From contig JAUCCO010000095.1 of NCBI GenBank assembly GCA_034676125.1, forward strand, positions 1-13,490: 13,490 nucleotides of DNA, read 5' to 3'. This document shows positions 5,310-13,490 of this stretch, one piece after another; positions within the stretch are counted from its first letter, which is position 1, and the number at the start of each line of letters is the position of its first letter. The translations under genes and the position numbers were made by a program. The notes under the pieces are model-generated. The model had not been told where the DNA came from and searched no databases. It was given only the letters and a program-made list of their open reading frames with translations. The DNA comes from UBA6183 sp034676125 (GTDB lineage Bacteria > Bacteroidota > Bacteroidia > UKL13-3).

Positions 5310-7775
5310 TTATTTCTTATCAATTACAAACGTTATTGGGTTACTTACTTTCTCTTTTAAAATACTAAATTTAACCACATCCATCATATCACTAACGTAT
5401 TTAAACTTTAGTCCTTTGGTATAAATTTTAGCAATATCATCAACGTCTTTCTTATTCGACTCAGGTAATAAAATCTCAGTAATACCCGCACGTTTTGCTG
5501 CTAATATTTTTTCTTTAACCCCTCCTATTGGTAGTACTTTTCCGCGTAATGTTATTTCACCAGTCATGGCTAATTGCGATTTTACTTTGCGCTGGGTAAA
5601 TAAGCTGGTTAACGATGTTAAAATAGTAACTCCTGCTGATGGACCATCTTTAGGAACAGCACCTGCCGGAACGTGTATATGCACATCATATTTATTAAAC
5701 AATTCGGCTTCTATCTTAAAATCTTGGGCATGTGCTTTAAGGTAAGTTAATGCCGTAATTGCCGATTCTTTCATTACATCACCAAGTTTACCTGTTAAAG
5801 TAAGTTTGCCTGTTCCGGGAGTTAAACTGCTTTCAATAAATAAAATTTCACCACCAACAGATGTCCATGCTAAACCTGTAACTACACCTGCATTGCTGTT
5901 GTCGGCATACGTTTCTTTATCAACCTTTTCAACCCCTAAAATCTTGCTCAGGTTATCAACAGAAACAGCTAAATGTTTGGCATTGTTCATCACCTTTTCT
6001 TTAGCCGTATACCTAGCCAATTGGGCAATTTGTTTATCTAAACCACGTACTCCACTTTCACGTGTATATTGATCTATAATTTTCTCAAAAGCTTTATTGT
6101 CTACTTTTAAATCAGACACTTTTAATCCATGATTTTCGAGTTGTTTTGGTAATAAATATTTATTGGCAATTTGTACTTTCTCTTCTAGCGTATATCCGTT
6201 AATTTCAATAATTTCCATCCTATCTAACAAGGCAGGTTGAATGCTATCTAATGAGTTTGCAGTAGCGATAAAAAGTACATTACTTAAATCGTATTCAATC
6301 TCCACAAAGTTATCATGAAAAGTATTGTTTTGCTCAGGGTCAAGCACCTCAAGCAATGCACTTGACGGGTCGCCACGCAAATCTCTACTAATTTTATCTA
6401 TCTCATCAAGCACAAAAACAGGGTTGCTCGATTTTACTTTTTTAAGGTTTTGAATAATACGGCCAGGCATTGCACCAATGTATGTTCTTCTGTGTCCCCT
6501 AATTTCACTTTCATCATGCAAACCACCTAAAGCAATACGTGCATATTTTCGTCCAAGTGCTTTTGCTATGCTTTTTCCCAAGCTGGTTTTACCAACTCCC
6601 GGAGGGCCATACAAACAAAGTATTGGGCTTTTCATATCGCCTTTTAGCTTTATTACCGCCAGGTATTCAAGTATACGTTCTTTAACTTTTTCTAATCCAA
6701 AATGATCTTGATCTAATATTTTTTTAGCGTTTTTTAAATCAAAACTATCTACCGTAAATTCACTCCAAGGTAAGTCTAACAACAATTGCAAATAACTATG
6801 TTGTACTCCATAATCAGGTGCCATCGGATTCATTCTTCGTAAACGCTCAACTTCTTTTTTAAACGCTTCTAAAACTTCTTTACTCCACTTTTTTTCTTCA
6901 CCTAATTTCAAAAATCCATCAATGTCGCGCTCGGGCGAATCGCCACCCAGTTCTTCTTGTAGCGCTTTTATTTGCTGCTGCAAAAAGTAATCGCGTTGTT
7001 GCTTATCAAGGTCGCCTTTTACTTTGGTTTGAATTTGATTTTTGAGTTTCAGCATTTGAATTTCTTTACTCAAATGGCCTAAAACTTTATTACCCCTAAC
7101 CGTAAAATCATCCAATTCTAGCAACTGTTGTTTTGCTGTTAAATCTACATTTAGGTTTGATGAAATAAAGTTTAACAAGAAACTTGGGCTATCAATATTT
7201 TTTAAAGCAATACTGGCTTCGGTAGGAATATGTGGCGACAATCCAATAATTTGATTGGCCAAATCTTTAACCGAAGAAATAAGCGCATCGGTATTTTCGC
7301 CAACTGCCATTGCACCTTCGTTAAACGAAGCAATTTTAGCAACAAAATATGGTTCGGTTTGTATGCATTCTTCAATTCTAAAACGTTTTTTACCTTGAAT
7401 AATAACAGTGGTACTGCCATCGGGCATGCGTAACATTTTAATAATTTGTGCTACAGTACCAACCTTGTGCAAGTCTTTAAATGCAGGGTCTTCAATATCC
7501 GAATTGGTTTGAGCTACTACACCAACCAACTTGGTTCCTTTGTGTGCATCCTTAATTAAATTAATTGATTTGTCTCTTCCAACTGTAATTGGAATTACCA
7601 CACCCGGAAACAAAACTGTATTGCGCAACGGCAAAATTGGCAGCGTTTCGGGCAAAATTTCCTTATTCATTTCGTCTTCTTCCTCTTGCGAAAGCAGCGA
7701 AATAAATTCAGGACTATCGTTATCATCATTTATAACACCTGATAACATGAAGTTTAAATCGTTATTTATATCCAT
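5310..7775 (-). CDS. lon: ATP-dependent Lon protease
   Basis: A cytoplasmic AAA+ serine protease that unfolds and degrades damaged and regulatory proteins. The 821-residue protein has the full LonA layout. An acidic leader (1-42) comes first. The LON substrate-binding domain begins at LPILPLRNTVLFPGVVIPI (about 45-63). A helical linker with RDYFLQQQIKALQEELG follows near 261-277. The AAA+ module spans about 350-590, with Walker A GPPGVGKT (390-397) and Walker B VFVLDEID (453-460). The protease domain spans about 625-805, with nucleophile Ser713 in KDGPSAG and Lys756 in GGVKEK, 43 residues apart as in E. coli Lon (Ser679/Lys722). All catalytic residues are intact. It is transcribed alone, convergent with the AhpD-like gene and divergent from the PepSY-like gene. 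No clear heat-shock promoter could be seen in the 112-nt upstream gap. Confidence 0.98.
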   Translation of the reverse strand: MDINNDLNFMLSGVINDDNDSPEFISLLSQEEEDEMNKEILPETLPILPLRNTVLFPGVVIPITVGRDKSINLIKDAHKGTKLVGVVAQTNSDIEDPAFKDLHKVGTVAQIIKMLRMPDGSTTVIIQGKKRFRIEECIQTEPYFVAKIASFNEGAMAVGENTDALISSVKDLANQIIGLSPHIPTEASIALKNIDSPSFLLNFISSNLNVDLTAKQQLLELDDFTVRGNKVLGHLSKEIQMLKLKNQIQTKVKGDLDKQQRDYFLQQQIKALQEELGGDSPERDIDGFLKLGEEKKWSKEVLEAFKKEVERLRRMNPMAPDYGVQHSYLQLLLDLPWSEFTVDSFDLKNAKKILDQDHFGLEKVKERILEYLAVIKLKGDMKSPILCLYGPPGVGKTSLGKSIAKALGRKYARIALGGLHDESEIRGHRRTYIGAMPGRIIQNLKKVKSSNPVFVLDEIDKISRDLRGDPSSALLEVLDPEQNNTFHDNFVEIEYDLSNVLFIATANSLDSIQPALLDRMEIIEINGYTLEEKVQIANKYLLPKQLENHGLKVSDLKVDNKAFEKIIDQYTRESGVRGLDKQIAQLARYTAKEKVMNNAKHLAVSVDNLSKILGVEKVDKETYADNSNAGVVTGLAWTSVGGEILFIESSLTPGTGKLTLTGKLGDVMKESAITALTYLKAHAQDFKIEAELFNKYDVHIHVPAGAVPKDGPSAGVTILTSLTSLFTQRKVKSQLAMTGEITLRGKVLPIGGVKEKILAAKRAGITEILLPESNKKDVDDIAKIYTKGLKFKYVSDMMDVVKFSILKEKVSNPITFVIDKK

Positions 7776-7838
7776 CTAATATTTATTAATAAGGGTTAAT
7801 GGCTTAGGGCTGTCAATTATTCAATCACTATGCCAAGT

Positions 7839-7868
7839 ATTGCAAAATACACATTGTTCTGTATATTG
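7839..7868 (+). promoter_or_regulatory. Weak candidate promoter for the PepSY-like gene
   Basis: ATTG (7839-7842) and TATATTG (7862-7868) are separated by 19 nt, the usual Bacteroidota -33/-7 spacing. The second element lacks one T compared with TAnnTTTG. It lies 19 nt before the ATG at 7888, so the leader would be very short. Confidence 0.3.
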
Positions 7869-7887
7869 CATACATCAACTATAACAT

Positions 7888-8334
7888 ATGAAAAAAATAA
7901 TACTAAGTACAATTGTTACCCTATTTGGAGTTGCCGCAATGGCACAATCAAACACCCAACCTATTAAAAAAAGTGCAGTTCCTGAGCAAGTTATTAAATC
8001 ATACCTAAGCCAAAATTCGGCTGGTGCTATCGATTCTATTTGGGAAAAGGAAACTGTTTTTATTTACAAGGTAAAATACGTAGACAATAACCGCAATTAC
8101 GAATCGCAATATAGTGCAGATGGTAAATGGATTAGAACATACACCATAATAGAGGCCAATGAATTACCTTTATTGGTGGTTAATCAACTTCAAACCATGT
8201 ATCCAGAATATACCATAACAAAAGCAACAATAGAATTAAGTGGTAATGGTAAATTATATGCAGTAAATATTACCAAAGGAAAAGATACTTTAACGGAGTA
8301 TTTTTTAATGAATGGTAAATCGTTTAAAAACTAA
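7888..8334 (+). CDS. Small exported PepSY-like protein
   Basis: A 148-residue protein with a signal peptide: MKK, a hydrophobic core (IILSTIVTLFGVAA), then a cleavage site likely after AMA, giving a mature N-terminus QSNTQ. Export to the periplasm or surface is therefore expected. The mature part has two related halves in the pattern of the PepSY-like (BLIP-like) family common in Bacteroidota: VPEQVIKSYLSQ...YKVKY...GKW, then LPLLVVNQLQTMYPEYTITKA...YAVNITKG. No catalytic residues are recognisable. Known relatives are small periplasmic proteins of uncertain function, sometimes placed near signalling genes. It is divergent from lon and ends in its own hairpin. The signal peptide is certain; the family is likely, from the pattern only. 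Confidence 0.85.
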   Translation: MKKIILSTIVTLFGVAAMAQSNTQPIKKSAVPEQVIKSYLSQNSAGAIDSIWEKETVFIYKVKYVDNNRNYESQYSADGKWIRTYTIIEANELPLLVVNQLQTMYPEYTITKATIELSGNGKLYAVNITKGKDTLTEYFLMNGKSFKN

Positions 8335-8353
8335 TTAAATATCGTTTAAACCC

Positions 8354-8387
8354 AAAGCGACTTTATTAATTTAAGGTCGCTTTTTTT
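8354..8387 (+). terminator. Rho-independent terminator of the PepSY-like gene
   Basis: AAAGCGAC TTTA (8354-8365) pairs with TAAG GTCGCTTT (8372-8383): 12 pairs with one T-G wobble and a 6-nt loop TTAATT. T's run to 8387. It begins 19 nt after the stop codon. Confidence 0.9.
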
Positions 8388-8819
8388 GTGGGTTGATGTA
8401 AAATTAGGTGTAGTGGTAAAATGAAATGGTTGTAAATTGGAGAGAAATACGATCAGATTAGTTGGAATAAGTATACTTCGGTAAATTTACAAAAACAGAA
8501 ACAAATTTGTTAATCGTCCATAAATAAACAGATGCGTAAGTTAAATAAAATGCTATCCTTAATTTCTAGCAAAAAGTCACGATTTTAAAATAAATTTTAA
8601 CAGATTGTTAGTTTATATAATTAGAGTTAATATCAAACCTAATTTCACTTTAAGTGTATAGTTAAAACCCATTTGCCGCAAGTTAGCATTTAAACTAATC
8701 TGTGCTAAATGTTTAAAAAAAATTAACCATGCAATAAGTACTTATTTTTCGATTGTTTGTTTGTACTACACCTTTAATTACTAAGTTACAAAAGTTACAT
8801 CAGCGGCCAATAATCAAGC
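8388..8819. other. 432-nt AT-rich stretch without a gene
   Basis: It lies between two convergent units, the PepSY-like gene (+) and the response regulator gene (-). Stops break every frame and no structured RNA is apparent. The only notable element is a perfect 14-nt palindrome AATAAGTACTTATT (8733-8746). No clear terminator is visible for the response regulator transcript. Confidence 0.6.
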
Positions 8820-9581
8820 TTACTTAGGTTGGTTATTAATTTTAAGCATGTCTAATAATTCATCAATTTTGTCAACCGAAACGGAGATGCCTTGATTAAG
8901 AATAGTGGCAGTTGGTTTTTCCCCTTTTGTAAGCCCTTGTACAAATTTAGTATTTATAATAAACGATTTGTGGCACCTAAAAAAGTCGGGGTTTGTGTTT
9001 AATGCACCTTCAAAATATTTTAAATTTTTACTGGCTGTGTATTGTTCGCCATCTTTACAAATAATTTTGGTGTAAGATCCATCACCTTCTAAATACAAAA
9101 TTTTATCATGCTCTATTAATCTTATTCCTTCTAACTGAGAAATGGCTAATTTATCGTAATGTGCTCTACTAAAACGATGTTTAAGAAGTTGGTATTTTTC
9201 TAATTCGGATAAGTGATTTTTTTTACAACGTTCAACCGCAGCCACTAACAGGTCGGCATCTACAGGCTTTAACAGATAATCTATGGCTTCTAATTTAAAT
9301 GCACTAATTGCGTAATCGCTATATGCAGTAACAAAAACTATATCAAAAGTAATTTCCTCTTCAAGCAAAAAATCTAGCAATTGTAAACCATTATGTCCAG
9401 GCATTTCAATATCTAAAAATACCAAATTGGGTTTGTATTGTTTAATTGCTTTTATACCACTAGCTAAGTTATTGCATATGGTTTCTACTTGCACATCAGG
9501 ACACAAATCGCTTAACATTGCTTGTAGCAATTGTCGGGCTTTATTTTCATCATCAATAATAATGGCTCGTATCATTTTCAT
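8820..9581 (-). CDS. LytTR-family response regulator
   Basis: A cytoplasmic transcription regulator that is phosphorylated by its partner kinase and binds DNA through a LytTR domain. Counting from ATG at 9581 (253 residues), the receiver domain spans about 1-120. It has Asp10 and Asp11 of the acidic pocket, phosphoacceptor Asp57 in FLDIEMPG, the conserved Thr85 in VTAY, and Lys105 in LLKP. The LytTR domain fills about 150-248 (KILYLEGDGSYTKI..., FFRCHKSFIIN). An in-frame TTG lies one codon upstream (9584) and a second ATG at 9575; the ATG at 9581 is the simplest start. The gene follows the kinase by 54 nt on the same strand, so they form one operon and a cognate pair. Its targets are unknown; the secreted protein gene divergent from the kinase is one candidate. 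Confidence 0.96.
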   Translation of the reverse strand: MKMIRAIIIDDENKARQLLQAMLSDLCPDVQVETICNNLASGIKAIKQYKPNLVFLDIEMPGHNGLQLLDFLLEEEITFDIVFVTAYSDYAISAFKLEAIDYLLKPVDADLLVAAVERCKKNHLSELEKYQLLKHRFSRAHYDKLAISQLEGIRLIEHDKILYLEGDGSYTKIICKDGEQYTASKNLKYFEGALNTNPDFFRCHKSFIINTKFVQGLTKGEKPTATILNQGISVSVDKIDELLDMLKINNQPK

Positions 9582-9635
9582 CAAAACTAATTATTAGTGT
9601 TTAACCACTTATAGGCGGTTCACCAAATCTATATA

Positions 9636-12575
9636 TTAATTCACTAAACTATTTTCGATAACAGGAATGGTTAATATTACGGTGGTACCCATAGTTTGTT
9701 TTTGGTTATCTACTTTATCAATATACTCAACCACCAATTTGTTTTTTTTGCTTTGCATTAGCAATTCCAAACGAGTTTGGTTGGCTTGCGTAGAAAATGA
9801 TTGATGTTGTTCATTTCTTGTAGCATTAATGTGCGATGCACGTTTTCTTCCAATTCCATTATCATCAATACTTACTATTAAATTGGTTTGATTTAGGGAG
9901 AAATGAATGTTTAATTTTCGGTCATCATCTTTATGCAAAAGACCGTGTTTAATAGCATTTTCAACATATGGCTGCAAAATCATAGAGGGCAATCGTATCA
10001 TTGCAGTTTGAATATTTTCATCAACCTTAATGTTAAATTCAAAACTTTCTTCAAAGCGCATTTTCTCTAACTCTAAATATAATTGCAACGAACTTAATTC
10101 CATATCTAATGATATAGTATCGGCATTACTCATCTCTAATATTTTTCGGGTAAGTGATGAAAACTTGGCTAAAAAACGTGAGGCATTTTGTTTATCATTT
10201 AAGTATATATACGACTGAATGGTATTAAGTGCATTAAAAATAAAGTGAGGATTCATTTGCGCTTTTATAGAACTTAGCATTGATTTTTGAAGGTTTTTTT
10301 CAAGTTCAAAATTATCGGCTAATAATTTATTTTGACGGTTAATTTGTTTGATACGATAAGCATACAATGCATAAAAAATAGCACCAACAAACACTATCAT
10401 CAAAAAATAAAACCACCATCTTTCCCATATTGGAGGCAATATCTCAAACGAAACCTTTTCGATATTTGACTCAAAACCCGAAGTACTTTCGGCCTTTATT
10501 TGTATAGTATATTTATTTGGAGACAAGGCTAATAAATTAAGCTCTCTATTTCCACCATCTATGTTTTCCCAGTCAGCATCATTTAATTTGTAGGCAAAGT
10601 TTAATTTATCATTTAAGTTAAGCCATGGCACCGAAAAAAGTATGCGGATGTTATTTTGCGAAGGAGATAAACGCACTACTTTTTTACTATCAAATGGTAC
10701 GTAATTACTGTATAAATGTGTTATTGCTAAAGCTTCATTTCTGTGTTGAACCGAAGGAGGATTTAAGGGCAACAGCATTACCAAATCGCCTCCAACTAAG
10801 TAAATTTGTTGTTGATTAAATACAATATCTTTATACTCTTCGATATTGGATTGTCCAAACCCAGCGATTATTGAAGTAAATTTTGCAGTTACAGGATTGA
10901 AAGCAAATGCCCCATTTTCTGATAAAACATAAAGAATTTTGTGTTGATACTTTAACCTAGTTACCGTTTTACCTACCTTAGGCATTAAATGATTAACGGT
11001 TAACAATTGATTATACGATAATTTTAAAACTCCTAAATTTTCGGTTGAAACATAGAGTTCATTATTAACCCACTCTAAATTAGTAGCAATTACGGGTTTA
11101 TTGTTATAGGGTAAAAAAGCGTCATTGTTTTTGGATATTTGTAATAACCCTTTTGATGTACCTACATAAATGGTTTGGGTTGGTTGATGATAAGAAATGG
11201 TGATGTTTCTTAGTCCTTCTGTGTTTGATATAAACCGATAAACCCGATAATGCTTATTGGTGGAAATTAAGTTAAGCCTTGGTTGCCAATTTTTTTCAAA
11301 AGCCGATGAATCAAAACAAATTAAACCAACTAACCCTGATGCAGCATAAATAAATGTGCCTCTATCTACTTTTTTAATTTCTTTGATAGCAGCATCAACA
11401 TATCCAATTTGTTTTTGGTGTTTAAATATGTTTAATCTACCATTTCCTGCAAATAAAACATCGGTAATACTATCAAACAATAAACTACTTATTTGCTGCT
11501 TGGCATTAATTGTTAAAAAGGGTTGTAATTTATTTTGTTTAGTGTTGAGGGTATAAACCACACCTGAGTTTCCACCAACTAATACATCCCCGTTTTTATA
11601 GGTACAAGACCTTAACAAAAGCTCATCAAACACACTAAACTGCATGGCACTTAAACTTGGAATATACAAAATGCCTTTACCTAAAGTGGTTATCCAATAT
11701 GCGCCATTTTTATCTTGCAAAACACCCGAAATACTATATCCTTTAAAAAGTGGTTTATTGCCAATTGCCACGCTAAGATTGCGGTTAAATAAATACGTTC
11801 CATCTGTAGTGTTTATAAATATTAACGAGTCGTTTGTAACGGATACGGTTTGAATACTTGCTTTGCCAAAATCGGTTGTTAATTGAATGCGTTTTTTACT
11901 TGGATATACTTGATAAATAATCGACTCGCTAAAAGGTTTAGGGTAACAAAATATTTTTTGGTTGATATTAAAGGTATGCAAACGAGAATATTGAGAATTA
12001 AATTGAGGGTAATTATTTATAGTTTGCACATTTCCTTTATTATACCTCATTAAAAAGCTATCAGCCGTAAATGTAAATTGGTTATTAAATAAAAATGGTG
12101 AAGCAAACTCCCTACCTACAAAAACAGAATCAACAAGATTTAAACTTTTATTATATACAAAAATAGAGTCGTCTATCGTAATATAAATTTGATCCTTTTT
12201 ATCAATTACGATTGGAATATAAAATCCAGCAGTTTTAATTTTTGTGGGATAAAACAACGAATCGTTAAATGCGTAAAAATGTTGCCCAATAAAATTTTGA
12301 CACCATACCCTACCCAACTTATCTAATTGCAAATCAGATACTGCTTGTCCTGTCATTTTGGGATGGGTAAATATTTTAAAAGAATGCCCATCATACTTTA
12401 CCAAACCTTTTTCGGTACCAAACCAAAGATAACCTTGCCTATCTTGTAAACTGCTGTAAATGGTATTACTAGGCAAACCATCTTGCTTACCCAGTTGCCT
12501 ATAAACGGGTTGTTGCCCAAAGGCAATTGCACCAAACAATAACACACAACTTAATAGTACATGTTTTAGTTTCAT
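9636..12575 (-). CDS. Propeller-type sensor histidine kinase (Reg_prop, Y_Y_Y, LytS-like kinase domain)
   Basis: A membrane sensor kinase of 979 residues. A signal peptide (1-20, ending in AFGQ) leads into a large periplasmic region. Residues about 30-600 form a two-component-regulator beta-propeller with recognisable blades such as YLWFGTEKGLVKYDG (49-63), IYVGTSKGLLQI (469-480) and LYVSTENLGVLKL (507-519). A Y_Y_Y domain follows (about 640-712, LSPNKYTIQIKAES). One membrane helix lies at about 720-740, then a short coiled linker. The kinase domain is of the LytS/YehU type: phosphoacceptor His777 in QMNPHFIFNALN, N box LQPYVENAIKHG (867-878, Asn873), and ATP-lid motif DDNGIGR (904-910). Unlike Bacteroides hybrid sensors it carries no receiver or AraC domain; the receiver is the separate LytTR protein just downstream. 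The signal it senses is not evident. Confidence 0.96.
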   Translation of the reverse strand: MKLKHVLLSCVLLFGAIAFGQQPVYRQLGKQDGLPSNTIYSSLQDRQGYLWFGTEKGLVKYDGHSFKIFTHPKMTGQAVSDLQLDKLGRVWCQNFIGQHFYAFNDSLFYPTKIKTAGFYIPIVIDKKDQIYITIDDSIFVYNKSLNLVDSVFVGREFASPFLFNNQFTFTADSFLMRYNKGNVQTINNYPQFNSQYSRLHTFNINQKIFCYPKPFSESIIYQVYPSKKRIQLTTDFGKASIQTVSVTNDSLIFINTTDGTYLFNRNLSVAIGNKPLFKGYSISGVLQDKNGAYWITTLGKGILYIPSLSAMQFSVFDELLLRSCTYKNGDVLVGGNSGVVYTLNTKQNKLQPFLTINAKQQISSLLFDSITDVLFAGNGRLNIFKHQKQIGYVDAAIKEIKKVDRGTFIYAASGLVGLICFDSSAFEKNWQPRLNLISTNKHYRVYRFISNTEGLRNITISYHQPTQTIYVGTSKGLLQISKNNDAFLPYNNKPVIATNLEWVNNELYVSTENLGVLKLSYNQLLTVNHLMPKVGKTVTRLKYQHKILYVLSENGAFAFNPVTAKFTSIIAGFGQSNIEEYKDIVFNQQQIYLVGGDLVMLLPLNPPSVQHRNEALAITHLYSNYVPFDSKKVVRLSPSQNNIRILFSVPWLNLNDKLNFAYKLNDADWENIDGGNRELNLLALSPNKYTIQIKAESTSGFESNIEKVSFEILPPIWERWWFYFLMIVFVGAIFYALYAYRIKQINRQNKLLADNFELEKNLQKSMLSSIKAQMNPHFIFNALNTIQSYIYLNDKQNASRFLAKFSSLTRKILEMSNADTISLDMELSSLQLYLELEKMRFEESFEFNIKVDENIQTAMIRLPSMILQPYVENAIKHGLLHKDDDRKLNIHFSLNQTNLIVSIDDNGIGRKRASHINATRNEQHQSFSTQANQTRLELLMQSKKNKLVVEYIDKVDNQKQTMGTTVILTIPVIENSLVN

Positions 12576-12702
12576 TGTAGCAATAATACATTGTTTAACT
12601 CAACATACACATAATTTACTTAATTGAAATGATGATTTGGTAAAACGCTTTTGGTGTACAAAAAGGTATTAGCAACTTTCGTGTTAAATAATTTATAAAA
12701 GC

Positions 12703-13490
12703 ATGAAATTACTAACTAATTACCTAAACAATCGGCCAAGTTTTGGCTATCTATTATTACTTGTGCTAACCACATTGGTTAGTATTAAGGTAAGTGCACA
12801 AATTACCCCTCAACTTACTTGGGGTAGCCAAATTTACATTTCAAACACACAAGCTTATTATAATGGTTCGGGAATAACACCATTAACATCAAAAACAGAT
12901 CCATTGGGTAACACCTATGTTATTGGTTCGTTTAAAGGAATTGTTGATTTAGACCCAGGAGTTAATGTTGTAAATGCAACATCTACAAATGCTGGTGGTT
13001 TGCCAACAAATTGGTATAGTGCAACTTATTTAGTAAAGTTTGATAAATACGGAAATTATGTTTGGTCGCACGCATTTACATCAAATGCTGGTAGCCAAAA
13101 TTGGCCCAAAGGAATTGATTTTACACCTCAAGGAAAAATATTTGTTACAGGAGTATTTAGTGGTCAGGTTACAATAGCAGGAACTACTGTTGCAGGAGGC
13201 GGAAACTCTAGTGTTTATTTGGCGCAAATTAACCCCAATGGAACCTTACATAGCGCGAACAAACTGCAAGGTACTAGTGTATTTTCCCCATTTCCCCCAA
13301 CCTATAAATTTACCAATATACAAGTACACGCCTCAAAAATTGATGAAGATGGTAATATAATTATTGCTGGTGCAGTTAGTGGTGATGGAGGTGGAAATGG
13401 TATTGACATTGATATTACAACTGCAACAGTTGTTAGTTATGCAAGAGGCGATTATTTTATTGCAAAATATGATACGGGCTATAATTTATT
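12703..13490 (+). CDS. Secreted SBBP/delta-60-type repeat protein, partial (3' end beyond the right edge)
   Basis: The frame from ATG at 12703 remains open to the window edge, giving 262 residues. It starts with a long signal peptide: a polar stretch (1-14), a hydrophobic core (YLLLLVLTTLVSI), and cleavage probably after VSA, before QITPQ. The mature part consists of propeller-like repeats in which a strand such as GNTYVIGSFKGIVDLDPG is followed by YLVKFDKYGNYVW. Further copies are GKIFVTGVFSGQV...VYLAQINPNGTL and GNIIIAGAVSG...YFIAKYDTGY. The VDLDPG and FDKYGNYVW elements are typical of large Bacteroidota surface or secreted proteins, many of which end in a type IX sorting domain; that end is outside the window, so the secretion route is inferred. 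It is divergent from the sensor kinase, with a 127-nt gap. No enzymatic residues are recognised. Confidence 0.88.
   Translation, partial: MKLLTNYLNNRPSFGYLLLLVLTTLVSIKVSAQITPQLTWGSQIYISNTQAYYNGSGITPLTSKTDPLGNTYVIGSFKGIVDLDPGVNVVNATSTNAGGLPTNWYSATYLVKFDKYGNYVWSHAFTSNAGSQNWPKGIDFTPQGKIFVTGVFSGQVTIAGTTVAGGGNSSVYLAQINPNGTLHSANKLQGTSVFSPFPPTYKFTNIQVHASKIDEDGNIIIAGAVSGDGGGNGIDIDITTATVVSYARGDYFIAKYDTGYNL

Noticed and set aside
12664..12671. Minus-strand TACCTTTT as a -7 element for the sensor kinase.
   Set aside because: One mismatch to TAnnTTTG and no TTG at the expected distance upstream.
12649..12681. Promoter for the secreted repeat protein: TTTTGG (12649-12654) and AACTTTCG (12674-12681).
   Set aside because: The second element differs from TAnnTTTG at two positions; too weak to list as a feature.
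1..13490. CRISPR arrays, insertion sequences, rRNA genes or phage genes.
   Set aside because: I saw no regularly spaced repeats, terminal inverted repeats with a transposase, rRNA segments or phage structural genes.

Overview
The window looks like chromosomal DNA of an AT-rich member of the Bacteroidota, probably near the Chitinophagales/Flavobacteriia. Four things point there. Exported proteins have signal peptides ending in Ala-Gln. The sensor kinase has a Reg_prop/Y_Y_Y propeller and is paired with a LytTR response regulator. The incomplete gene at the right edge resembles large secreted proteins of the type IX secretion kind. Sequences matching the Bacteroidota -7 promoter element TAnnTTTG occur upstream of some genes. 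The genus cannot be told from the sequence alone.

Left part (1-3136, all minus strand): a type I restriction-modification locus, hsdM followed by hsdS. The two overlap by 17 nt, and hsdS runs off the left edge; no hsdR is present. Upstream of hsdM on the same strand lies an SRAP (YedK/HMCES-type) protein that protects abasic sites in single-stranded DNA. A tRNA-Lys(TTT) gene with its own probable promoter and terminator follows at 3321-3393, then about 500 bp of AT-rich non-coding DNA.

Middle (3962-8334): a two-gene plus-strand operon, a PEP mutase/isocitrate lyase-superfamily enzyme and an AhpD-like CxxC protein, joined by a stop-start overlap. It converges on the lon protease gene, and a strong bidirectional terminator hairpin sits between them. 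Divergent from lon is a small exported PepSY-like protein with its own terminator.

Right part (8820-13490): a minus-strand two-component operon, a propeller-type sensor histidine kinase followed by a LytTR response regulator. Divergent from the kinase is the start of a large secreted SBBP/delta-60-type repeat protein that runs off the right edge; the kinase may control it, but this is only positional inference.

Most of the window is well-known housekeeping, defence and signalling genes. I do not see a convincing undescribed system. The items most worth a second look are the coupled PEPM-like/AhpD-like pair, whose first enzyme lacks the usual catalytic Cys loop, the SRAP gene next to type I RM genes, a local cluster of an ATGCGCTT motif, and the long leader region in front of 3962.
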